DNA of 64,000 bases from Procambarus clarkii (Eukaryota > Arthropoda > Malacostraca > Decapoda > Cambaridae): positions 4,768,822 to 4,832,821 of the forward strand of contig NC_091230.1 of assembly GCF_040958095.1 (NCBI RefSeq), read 5' to 3'. Numbering within the stretch: the first letter of the stretch is position 1; every line of letters begins with the position of its first letter. Positions 53,851 to 64,000 of the stretch are shown in pieces. The notes under the pieces were generated by a model. It was not told the DNA's origin. It saw only the letters and a program-made list of their open reading frames with translations, and searched no databases. Made by a program: the position numbers and the translations under genes.

Positions 53851-56800
53851 ACTGTCTGGGGAGGTGCTGATAACACTGTCTGGGGAGGTGTTGGTAACAC
53901 TTTCTGGGGAGGTGCTGATAACAATGTCTGAGGAGATGCTGATAACACTGTCTGGGGAGGTGATGATAACATTGTTTGGGGAGGTGCTGATAACACTATC
54001 TATTGAGGTGCTGATAACACTGCCTGGGGACATGCTGATAACACTGTCGGGGGAGGGGGTGCTGATAACACTGTCTGGGGGAGGGGGTGCTGATAACACT
54101 TTCTGGGGAGGAGCTGACAACACTCTCTGGGTTGATGCTGGTAACACTGTCTGGGGAGGTGCTGGTAACACTGCCTGGGGAGGTGGTGGTAACACTGTCT
54201 AAGGAGGTGCTGATAACACTGTCTGGGGAGGTGCTGATAATACTGTCTGGAGAGGTGCTGGTAACACTGTCTGGGGAGATGCTGGAAACACTGTCTGGGG
54301 AGGTGCTGGTAACACTGTCGAAGGAGCTGCTGATAACACTGTCTGTGGAAGAGCTAATAACACTGTCTGGGGAGGTGATGATAACACTGTCTAAGGATGT
54401 GCTGATAACACTGTCTGGGAAGGTGCTAATAACACTGGGGAGGTGCTGATAACACTGTCTGGGGGGTGCTGACAACACTGTCTGGGTCGATGCTGATAAC
54501 GCTGTCTGGGGAGGTGCAGGTAACACTGTTTCGGGAGGTGCTGATAACATTGTCTGGGGAGATGCTGATAGCACTCTCTGGGGAGGTGCTGATAACACTG
54601 TCTGAGGAGATGCTGATAACACTGGAGTGGTGCTGATAACACTGTCTGATGATGTGCTGATAACACTGTCTAGGGAGGTTGTGATAACACTGTCTGGGGA
54701 GGTGGTGATAACACTGTATGGGGATGTGGTGATAACACAGTCTGGGGAGGTGCTGATAACACTGTCTGGGGAGGGGCTGACAACACTGTCTGGGGAGATG
54801 TTGGTAACACTGTCTGGGTAGGTGCTGGTAACACTGTCTAAGGAGGTGCTGATAACACTGTCTGGGGAGGTGCTGATAACACTGTCTGGGGGAGTGCTAA
54901 TAACACTGCCCGGGGAGGTGGTGATGACAATGTCTGGGGAGGTACTGATTGCACTGTATGTGGAGGTGCTGATAACACTGTCTGGGAAGGTGGTGATAAC
55001 ACTGTCTTGGGAAGGGCTGATAACTCTGTTTGGGGAGGTGCTGATAACAATATATTAGGGAGGTGATGATAACACTGTCTGAGGAAGGTAGTAATAACAC
55101 TGTCTTGGTAGGTGCTGATAAAAATGTCTGGGGTGCTGATGATAACACTGTCTGGGGTGATGCTGATAACACTATCTGGGGAGGTGCTAATGCTGGTAAT
55201 ACTGTCTTGGGAGGTGCTGAAAACACTGTATTGGGAGCTTGTGATAACTCTGTGTGGGAAGGTGCTGATAACACTAGGGAAGTGCTGATAAAACTGTCTG
55301 GGGAGGTGGTGACAGCACTCTCTGAGGAGGTGCTGATAACACTGTCTGGGGAGGTAGTGATAACACTGTCCAGGGAGGTCCTGGTAACACTGTCTGGGAG
55401 GTGGTGATAACACTGCCTGGAGAGGTGGTGATAACATTGTCTGAGAAGGTGCTGATAACACTGTCTGGGGCGATGCTGATAACACTGTCTGAGGAGGTGC
55501 AGATAACACTGTCTGGGAAGTGGTGATGACACTGCCTGGGGAGGTGGTGATAACACTGTCTGAGAAGGTGCTGATAACACTGTCTGGGGCGATGCTGATA
55601 ACACTGTCTGAGGAGGTGCTGATATCACAGTCTGGGGAGGTGGTGATAACACTGGCTGGGAAATTGCTGGTAACGCTGTCTGGGGAGGTGCTGGTACCAC
55701 TGTCTGGGGAGGTGATGATAACACTCTCTGGGGTGGTGCTGATAACACTGACTCGAAGTGGTGCTAATAACACTTTTTGGGGAGGTGCTGATAACACTCT
55801 CTGGGGTAGGGCTGATAACTCTGTCAAGGGAAGTGCTGAAAACACTGTCTGGGCATTTGCTAGTAACACTGTCTTTGGACGTGGTGATAACACTGACTGG
55901 GGAGGTGGTGATAACACTGGCTTGGGAGGTGCTGATAAAACTGTCTGGGAAGGTGCTGGTAACACTGTCTGGAGAGGTGGTGATAACACTGTCTGGGGGA
56001 GATGGTGATAACATAGTCTGGGGGAGGTGCTGATAACACTGTCTTGGGAATTGCTGATAACAATGCCTTGGTAGGTGCAAACAACACTGAGTGAGGAGGT
56101 GCTGATAACACTGTCTGGGGAGGTAGTGATAACACTGTCCGGCGAGGTGCTGATAACACTGGGGAGGTGTTAGCAACCTTGTCTGGGGAGCTACTGGTGA
56201 CACTGTCTGAGGAGTTGTTGGTAACACTGTCTGGGGAGGTTCTGATAACACTCTCTTGGGAGGTGCTGATAACACTGTCTGGGGAGGTGCTGATTGCACT
56301 GTCTGGGGAGGTCTTGGTAACACTGTCTGGGTAGGTGATGATAACACTGTCTGGGGAGGTTCTGATAACACTGTCCTGGGAGGTGCTGATAACACTGTCT
56401 GAGCAGGTGCTGATTGCACTGTCTGGGGAGGTGCTGGTAACACTGTCTGGGTAGGTGATGATAACACTGTCTGGGGAGGTGCTGGTAACACTTTCTGGGT
56501 AGGTGATGATAACACTGTCTGGGGAGGTGCTGGTAACACTTTCTGGGGTGGGGTTGATAACACAGTTAGGAGAAGTGCTTATAACACTTTCTGTAGTGGT
56601 GCTGAATGCACTCTCTGGGGATTTGGTGATAACACTGTCATGGGAGGTGCTGATAACACTGGGGGAGGTTCTGGTAACACTGTCAGGGGAGTTCTTAGTA
56701 ACTCTGTCTGGGGAGGTGCTAATAACACTGTCCGCGGTGGTGCTGATAACACTGTCTGGGGAGGTGCTGATAACACTGTCTGGGGAGGTGGTGATAACAC

Positions 56801-59800
56801 AGTCTGGGGAGAGGCTGGTAACACTGTCCGGGGAGGAGCTGGTAACACTGTCTGGGAAGGTGCTTTTAACACTGTCTGAAGAGGTAATGGTAACACTGTC
56901 TGGGGAGGTGCTGGAAACACTGTCTGGGGAGGTGTTGATAACACTCTCTGGGGTGGTGCTGATAACATTCTCTTGGGAGGTACTGATAACACTGTCTGGG
57001 GAGGTGCTGGTAACACTGTCTGAGGAGGTGTTGATAACAATGTTTGGGGAGGTGTCGGTAACACCGTTTGGGGATGTGCTGATAACACTGTCTGGGGTTG
57101 GTGATAATAACACTGTCTGGGAGGTGCTGATAACACTGCGTGGGGTGGGGCTGATGACACAGTCAGGAGAAGTGCTGATAACAATTTCTGGGGTGGTGCT
57201 TAATACGCTCTCTGGGGATGTGGTGATAACACTGTCCGGGGAGGTGCTGATAACACTGGGGGAGTTTCTGGTAACATTTTCTGGGGAGTTCTTAGCAACT
57301 CTGTCTGGGGAGGTGCTAATAACACAGTCTGGGGAGGTGCTGATACCACATTCTAAGGAGGTGCTGATAACACTGACAGGGGAGGTGGTGATAACACTGT
57401 CTGCGGGGGTGCAGATAACACTGTCTGGTGATGTGCTGATAACACTGTCTGGGGCGATGCTGATAACACTGTCTAGGGAGGTGCTGATAACACAGTCTGG
57501 GGAGGTGGTGATAACATTGTCTAGGGAGGTGCAGATAACACTGTTTGGGGGAGGTGTAGATAACACTGTTAGGGGAGGTGCTCATAACATGGTCTGGGGA
57601 GGTGCAGATAACACTGTTTGGGGGAGGTGCTGATACCACTGTCTGGGGAGGTGCTGATAACGCTGTCTGGAAAGGTAGTGATAAAACTGTCTGGGGACGT
57701 GCTGATAACACTGTCTGAGAAGGCGGTGGTAACACTGTCTGAAGAGGTACTGATAACACTGTCTAGGGAGGTGCTGATAACACAGTCTGGAGAGGTGCTG
57801 ATACCACTGTCTGGGGAGGTGCTGATAACACTGTCTGGGGAGGTGCAGATAACACTGTCTGAAGAGGTGCTGATTACACTGTCTAGGGAGGTGCTGATAA
57901 CACAGTCTGCTAGGTGGTGATAACACTGTCTGGGGAGGTGTCGGTAAAACTGTCTGGGGAGGTGCTGATAACACTATCTAGGAAGGTGCAGATAACACTA
58001 TCTGGGGAGGTGCTGATAACACTCTCTGGGGCGATGATGATAATACTGTCTAGGGAGGTGCTGATAACACAGTCTGGGGAGGTGGTGATAACACTGTCAG
58101 GGGAGGAGGTGATAACATTGTCTGGAGAGGTGGTGATAACACTGTCTGGTGAGGTGATAACACTGTCTGGGACGGTGCTGATAACACTCTCTGGCGAGAT
58201 GACGATAACACTGTCCGGGTTGTGATGATAACACTGTCTGGGGAGGTGCTATTAACACTTTCTGGGATTTTGCTGATAACACAGTCTGGGGAGGTGCTGA
58301 TAACACTGTCCGGGTTGTGATGATAACACTGTCTGGGGAGGTGCTGATAACGGTGTCTGAGGAGGTGGTGATAACACTGTCTGGGGCGGTGCTGATAACA
58401 CTCTCTGACGAGGTGACGATAAAACTGAGGAGGGGCTGATAACACTTTCTGGGATTTTGCTCATAACACAGTATGGGGAGGTGCTGATAACACTGGCCGG
58501 GGTTGTGATGATAACACTGTCTGGGGAGGTGCTGATAACGCTGTCTGAGGCGGTGGTGATAACACTGTCTGAGGAGGTGCCCATAACTCTGTGGAGGGGC
58601 TGAAAACACTGTCTGGGGAAGAGGTGCTAACACTATCTGGGGGGGGTGCTGATAACACTGTCTGAGGAGGTAGTGATAATACTCTCCGGGTAGGTGTTGA
58701 TAAGACTGGGGAGGTGTTGGTAACACTGTCTGGGGAGGTGCTGATAACACTGTCTAGGGTGGTGCTAATAACACTTTCTGGGGTGGACTGATTACTCTGT
58801 GAAGGGAAGTGCTAATAACACTGTCTGGGGTGGTGTTGATAACACTTGGGAGGTGCTGATAACAATGTCTTGGGAGGTGCAGATAACATTGTCTGTGGAG
58901 GTGATGATATCACTCTCTGGGATGTGGTGATAACATCGTCTGGGGAGGTGGTGATTACACTGTCTGAGGAAATGCTGATAACACTGTCTTTGAAGGTGCT
59001 GATAACACTGTCTGGGGAAGTGCTGATAACACTGTATAGGGAGGTGCTGATAACAATGGGGAGGTGCTGATAACAATAGGGAGGTGCTGATAACAATAGG
59101 GAGGTGCTGATAACACTGTCTGGGGAGATGCTGATAACACTGTATGGGGAGGTACTGATAACACTGTCTGGGGAGGTGCTGGTAACACTGTCTGGGGAGG
59201 TGCTGATAACACTGTCTTTCGAGGTGGTGATAATATTGACTGGGGAGGTGCTGATAAAACTCTCTGGGGAGGTGCTGATAACACTGTCTGGGGAGGTGCT
59301 GATAACACTGTCTGTGGAGGTGCTGATAACACCGTCGGGGGAGTTGCTGGTATCACTATCTGGGGAGGTGGTAATAACACTGTCTGGGGAGGTGCTTATA
59401 ACACTGTCTGGGTAGATGCTGATAACACTGTATGGGGAGGTATTGATAACACTGTCTGGGGAGGTGCTGATAACATTGTCTGGGGAGGTGCTGATAACAC
59501 TGTCTGGGGAGGTGCTGGTAACACTGTCTGGGGAGGTGCTGATAACACTGTCTGGGGAGGTGCTGGTAACACTGTCTTGGGATGTGGTGATAACACTGTC
59601 TGGGGAGGTGCTGGTAACACTGTTTGGGTAGGTGCTTATAACATTGTCTGAGGAGGCACTGATCACTCAGTCTGTGGAGTTGGTGATGGTAACACTCTCT
59701 GGGGGAGATGCTGATAACCCTGATTGGGGTGGTGCTGATAACACTGTCTGGGGAGTTGGTGGTGGTAACACTCTCTGGGGCGGTGCTGATAACACTGTCT

Positions 59801-59857
59801 GAGGGGGCGCTGATAACACTGTCTGGGGAGGTGCTGATAACACTCTATAGGGAGGAG
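53851..59857 (+). repeat. 24-bp minisatellite, right block
   Basis: About 6 kb of diverged 24-bp units. Open frames exist in several frames and on both strands (EVLITLSG and PPQTVLSA repeats). They are a consequence of the unit length. Confidence 0.93.
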
Positions 59858-60000
59858 TATTGGTTTTAGAGCCGGATAGGGCCACTTATCAGACAATAGA
59901 ATCAGAGGCGGGGTGACAGACAGAGCCACCTATCAGACAAAGGAATCAGAGGCGGGACTCAGGTAGAACCACCCACATTAGGTCATCAGAGGTGGGTGTG
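59858..60000 (+). repeat. Short tandem repeat, about 45 bp, three units
   Basis: TATCAGACAA(T/A)(A/G)GAATCAGAGG-type units (59885-59995) following the end of the minisatellite. Confidence 0.7.
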
Positions 60001-60304
60001 GCAGCCACCAAAAAACAGTGTAGATAGGTATCCATTACGTTATGACCATGTTCTTTATACAGCAAAAGTATGGAGATATGTATATAAAATGTATATAAAT
60101 GTATATAATACACAGGATTTCCCAGTTGCAACCACCACTGCTAAAAAAGTGGTTCAGTACTGTGTCTCTATTGACAGGTGTAAAAAACATGTTTCTCACT
60201 GTAGGGTTGTCCCCCCCTACCCCACCCAACACCTGACAGGCTTGACTGTGCCGTAGGAGAGGCCCACACCCCTCTCCTAAATGGCCTTAAAGGTGCTTAT
60301 TCTC

Positions 60305-60310
<6 letters not shown>
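60001..60310. other. No gene seen
   Basis: AT-rich stretch with a C-run near 60211. No convincing frame or element end. Confidence 0.5.

Positions 60311-60391
<81 letters not shown>
60311..60391 (+). repeat. (TA)n microsatellite
   Basis: Pure TA run. Confidence 0.95.
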
Positions 60392-60393
<2 letters not shown>

Positions 60394-60404
60394 TTAATAA
60401 AATG

Positions 60405-60438
60405 TTTATTAATGATACATTAATGTATCATTAATAAA
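60405..60438. repeat. 34-bp perfect palindrome
   Basis: TTTATTAATGATACATT and its exact reverse complement, without spacer, directly after the (TA)n run. Confidence 0.9.
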
Positions 60439-60472
60439 AGCTTTGTATAGTCTAGACTCCCCGGCTCTAGAG

Positions 60473-60722
60473 GAGCCGGTCGGCCGAGCGGACAGCACCC
60501 TGGACTTGTGATCCTGTGGTCCTGGGTTCGATCCCAGGCGCCGGCAAGAAACAATGGGCAGAGTTTCTTTCACCCTATGCCCCCTGTTACCTAACAGTAA
60601 AATAGGTACCTGGGTGTTAGTCAGCTGTCACGGGCTGCTTCCTGGGGGTGGAGGCCTGGTCGAGGACCGGGCCGCTGGGACACGAAAAAGCCCCGAAATC
60701 ATCTCAAGATAACCTCAAGATA
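60473..60722 (+). mobile_element. tRNA-derived SINE, copy 3
   Basis: Head GGTCGGCCGAGCGGACAGCA, B-box GGGTTCGATCCC, body GGGCAGAGTTTCTTTCACCC, tail CATCTCAAGATAACCTCAAG. The best-preserved copy of the family here. Confidence 0.9.
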
Positions 60723-60877
60723 GACTATTATATAAGAGTATTTAAGGAGTATTAATTATAAATCTCCCCAAGGAGGTTAAAAAAAACATCAAATAATGTA
60801 TTAATGCTTTTATTAGGTAAAGACCACAAATAATGTATAAGTAGTTAATTATTATGATAATCAATATTATGAGGTAG

Positions 60878-61303
60878 TTATGGGTCCCCCTCCTCCTCCC
60901 CATCCTCATCTGAGTAGAATTCAGACGTCTCCTTGTCAATAATGAGTAGCGGAAGATCTTGACCACCACCCTCCTCACTTGGAGGTGGGGAGTGTGTTGG
61001 GCGGTTGCCTTTGGATTGAGGGTCCTTCCCAACATCAGGGGTGTTCTGAAAGAGAGGTGGGGAAAAAACTGTATAATTTATAGTGAGTGTGTGTAAAGGT
61101 TTTTATAGGATTATATCTTTTATTAGAAAAATATTCTATTTTCACTAAGAACAACTACCACATACCTCTTTCCCCCGCAGGTGCGGCTTTGTGTCCTTTA
61201 CAGCAGGCATCGTCAATTAGGCTACGTAACAGCATCTTGTTTAGGGCAGACCTTCCACGTAGAATTACTACTCTACAACTATGCACGGGTCCCAAGAACT
61301 GTA
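60878..61303 (-). other. Two exon-like blocks of an unknown gene
   Basis: Block 1, 61166-61303: after CTTCAG, an open frame QFLGPVHSCRVVILRGRSAL, ending at a GTATGT donor. Block 2, 60878-61045: after TCTCTTTCAG, an open frame of 55 codons with an acidic end (SEFYSDEDGEEEGDP) and a TAA stop. The intron between would be 120 bp. The phases do not connect in the frame that keeps the acidic tail, so one site is misread or this is a decayed gene end. Product unknown. Confidence 0.3.
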
Positions 61304-61355
61304 CTGAAGAAAAATGAAGAGGCAAAATAGTGGATATAAAAAACTTTTGCTGTAG

Positions 61356-61720
61356 TGTTATGAACCAAACTTCCTCGCCCGAGCACGGAGCCATGAAGTT
61401 CGTGTTATCTGTGAGTCCGCTGCCGAAAACCCCACGACATGGACAACGCCATCTAGTGGTGACAAGAGAGTCTTCAGAGAGGGAGACATCATTGTACATA
61501 TAGTATAGTAATACATCCATCTAAGTTTTATATTTTATATTGTGGTGGAAATTATATATGGAGGAAAGTGCTAATTTTGTATATTTAATGTACCTTCCTT
61601 GTTGCTTTAACTTGCATTACGGGGCTCACAACTTGAAAGCCTCTACTAACTTCGGGCCGGATACCCAAACTCTAATACCATCAGAGAAGAACCCGGTTGC
61701 GTCCCAGTAGGGCCGTAACA
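61356..61720 (+). repeat. 5' LTR of the right-hand Gypsy fossil
   Basis: 365 bp with inverted tips TGTTATG/CGTAACA. The start, the GCCATCTAGTGGTGACA block and the last about 80 bp match the solo LTR at 47915-48978. Confidence 0.88.
61447..61459 (-). promoter_or_regulatory. CTCF-like motif in LTR
   Basis: CGCCATCTAGTGG, whose reverse CCACTAGATGGCG fits the general CTCF core (CCASYAGRKGGCR). The same 13 bases occur in the related solo LTR at 48009-48021. Function is inferred only. Confidence 0.4.
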
Positions 61721-64000
61721 TAATTGGCATCCCCAGCGGGATCTGAGCCCTTGTCAAGTACGTTTGACAGGGGTGGTGGCGTAGTGAAATCCCCTGTAAA
61801 TAATTCCCCTGTTTGTAAATTATTAGGACGTTATACGTCCTGTTCAGTGCAGTGTTGGCGAGTGCGGTGCTCCTTGTGTAAAGTGCTCAAGTGAAGCGGT
61901 GTGTTAAGTGTTCGTGCTCCACTTAAGTGACAATGGCAGAGAAAGTGACCATCGAGGATCTGGATGATGTTCAGGACTTTCTGAACAACGAGGACTGTCT
62001 TGCCAGATTGAAATATCTGGGAAAGCAAGAACTGGTGCTAGTGAGTGCCTATCTGGAGATCAAAATACGTGAAAGTGATTCCCGTGTTGAGGTCTTGTCG
62101 AAGGTTCACAAACATTTGAAGGCCGGGGAGAAGCAGGAAAGCGAGGCACAAAGTACAAAAGTGAGGTGGTAGTTGCCACTGAAAAGGAAGAGAAAGGTAG
62201 TGGCGGTGAAAGTGATGCAGGAGAACTGAATATAAGTTTTCTGTCAAAATGCGTGCCTTAGAAATAAATCGTGAGATAGAGTTGAAGAAATTAGAAATAG
62301 AACGGGAAATGAAAGAACAGGAAATGGAAATGAAGCGTTACAATAACAAGAAAGGAAAGAAGAGCGAGAAAGAGAAGAAAGAAGAGAAGAGAGTGAGAGA
62401 GAAGAAAAAAGAGAGAGAGAAAAGCGAGAAAGAGAAGAACGTGATAGAGAAGAAAAGGAGAAGGAAAGACAATACGAGTTAGAAGTGCTGTGATTAGGCG
62501 GTCAGAGGAAAACAACGGAAACGAGTGGTTTTGATCCGGTAAGGAATATAAAGATGGTCCCTAAATTCAACGAAAAGGAAGTTTCGAAGTTCTTCGCAGC
62601 CTTCGAGAAGGTTGCTGCCTCTTTGGATTCGCTAAAGGAGAATTGGGCCATCATGATACAGTCCGTCTTGACTGGGAAGGCCCAAATTGCCTACTCCACG
62701 TTGTCCCTTGATGACTCCTGTGATTACGACAAGGTGAAGAAGGTAGTGCTCATGGCTTACCAGTTGGTGCCTGAGGCTTATAGGCAGAAGTTCAGGAACC
62801 TGAAAAAGACCTCGGAGCACACGTTCACCGAATTTGCGACCATCAAGGAACGGCTTTTTAAGGAGTGGTGTGCTTCTCGGAAGGTGAAGACGAAAGAAGA
62901 CCTCGAGCAGCTCATACTGTTAGAGGACTTCAAAGACTGCCTATCAGGGGATCTGAAGACATACTTAGAGGAACAGCAGGTGGAGACGTTAAGTGCAGCA
63001 GCCACTATGGCAGAAGAATACATCTTGACGCATAGGCCTGCTAGGTATGTCCCAAAGACCAACTCAAGATATTCGGCCAAACATAAACCGGAGGATAAGA
63101 CCGCCCCTCGTAGTGCCGCCAAGTCAACCCCAGATAGTCCTAGGAGGTTTAGTCCAAAAAGGGACATAATGTGTTGGACCTGTGGAAAGAAAGGGCACAT
63201 GGCTGCTAGGTGTCGTAGCAGTGCGGGTAACAATCCACGTAGGGAAGTTATGCTGGTAAGTAGCATAGTACCACCGATGGCCACCCTAGAGAAGAGGAAA
63301 GAGTTGTTCGCCCCATATACTTCCCTAGGGTATGTATCAAGTGACCACTCGGGTAAGCTCGTGGTAGTACTCAGAGACAGTGGAGCGGCCCAGTCTCTGA
63401 TTTTGGAAAAGTCATTACCCGAAGGTGTATCAGCGAATGGGACGCAGAAGGTAATCCTAGGTGGTTTTCCTTCCACATTGTACGTTGCCCCCTTTGATAA
63501 AGGTGCATCTAGAGTCCCAACACTTCAAAGGCGAGTGTAAGTTAGCTGTGGTGGACAGTCTTCCCATAGAAGGAATTGACGTTATTTTGGCCAATGACTT
63601 AGCCCTAGGTTTGTTACCTAATCATCCCCTGGTCATGGAAGATCCAGTGTGTGAAGAGACAAGTCCAATTGCGGTAGTGCAAACAAGGTCTCAGGCTCAA
63701 TTCCAGGTCCCATCAGATTTAAATACTTTGTTTGACTCTCCTCCTATCCCACAGGTTACGAGTAGCCATTCACCAGACCCGCCCGTCCCGATGCCAGTTC
63801 CTGAATGCTGGACTCGTGCCAAACTACTAGAAGAGCAGAGGAAGGACCCTCAAGTACAAAAGTTGGCAAATACCATAGTCTCCTATGAAAGGAGGTGACC
63901 TGTACGTATGGTCGAATGAAGTACTGTGTTGCAGGTGTCCACCGAAATACCCCCAGTTAACTGAGGTAGGTAAGCAGATAGTCGTCCCAGCAGTGTTCCA

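Larger units (their letters stand above)
61356..64000 (+). mobile_element. Gypsy-type LTR retrotransposon fossil, left part (runs off window)
   Basis: The LTR (61356-61720) is followed by a primer-site-like TGGCATCCCCAGCGGGA and a gag region: an N-terminal piece (61933-62170), a lysine/glutamate-rich stretch, a capsid part resembling SCAN-type Gypsy gag (about 62554-63060), a zinc knuckle (CWTCGKKGHMAARC), and a protease region (DSGAAQSL) near 63380. The rest of pol and the right LTR lie outside. Within the window it looks broken in about three places. Age cannot be judged without the second LTR. Confidence 0.85.

Noticed and set aside
53851-59857. Very long open frames (hundreds of codons, both strands) in the minisatellite
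   Set aside because: Unit lengths of 24 and 30 bp are divisible by three, so frames stay open on both strands at once. No start context, splice or domain signal.

Overview
The window is repeat-dominated DNA from a eukaryotic nuclear genome. Short spliced genes with GT-AG introns, TTAGG-type telomere-like runs, (AC)n-tailed LINEs, tRNA-headed SINEs and many microsatellites suggest an arthropod. From recalled repeat types I infer a decapod crustacean, probably a crayfish, but no species is proven. I see no clear host single-copy gene. Almost everything is mobile DNA or tandem repeat.

The outstanding object is a 25.3 kb DNA transposon at 4434-29772. It has 2,106-bp terminal inverted repeats (TIRs; 4434-6539 and 27667-29772, about five differences by eye) and is flanked by the 8-bp duplication CTTTTCCC (4426-4433 and 29773-29780). 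It carries two convergent spliced genes whose inferred exons join in frame without a stop. The minus-strand gene has 17 exons (931 aa) and encodes a transposase of the Kyakuja-Dileera-Zisupton (KDZ) superfamily, with its CxC cysteine cluster and the conserved blocks CPAC/HIDGN, LDETG..CRHG and GEE. The plus-strand gene has 4 exons (266 aa) and encodes a zinc-ribbon protein that I do not recognise. Both genes start in the TIRs and share the same first exon, so each terminus supplies a start and a 34-codon N-terminus to a different protein. Most of each TIR is a 30-bp minisatellite. The interior (10.3-19.4 kb) holds LINE fragments, a SINE remnant, a 139-bp satellite, (TA)n, and (AG)n/purine tracts.

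Layout. 1-1804: 3' parts of two LINE-J copies. 1969-2797: possible LTR fossil, followed by a cleanly inserted LINE-A (2841-3374). 3920-4433: 3' end of a DIRS fossil that received the KDZ element. 4434-29772: KDZ element. 29781-38262: second DIRS fossil (retrotransposase and tyrosine recombinase regions), split by a minus-strand Gypsy (Mag-like) fossil at 31158-35595 with 170-bp LTRs and a 5-bp target duplication. 38262-42230: LINE-J pieces in opposite orientation, including ORF1. 43424-46312: LINE-C, LINE-E, LINE-K and a tRNA-derived SINE. 46401-46784: a small two-exon open frame. 47216-59857: a 12.6 kb minisatellite of 24/30-bp units, interrupted by a solo LTR, a SINE and a duplicated 113-bp module. 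60473-60722: another SINE. 61356-64000: left part of a second Gypsy fossil running off the window.

Functional links. The KDZ transposase presumably acts on its own TIRs, and the zinc-ribbon protein may assist or regulate. The SINE copies share their 3' tails with LINE-C (three copies) or LINE-K (one degraded copy), which points to two different LINE partners. LINE-J and LINE-K copies end in, and are often flanked by, (AC)n or (ACAT)n, suggesting microsatellite-targeted insertion. Exon boundaries, domain names and element families were read by eye. No database search was possible.
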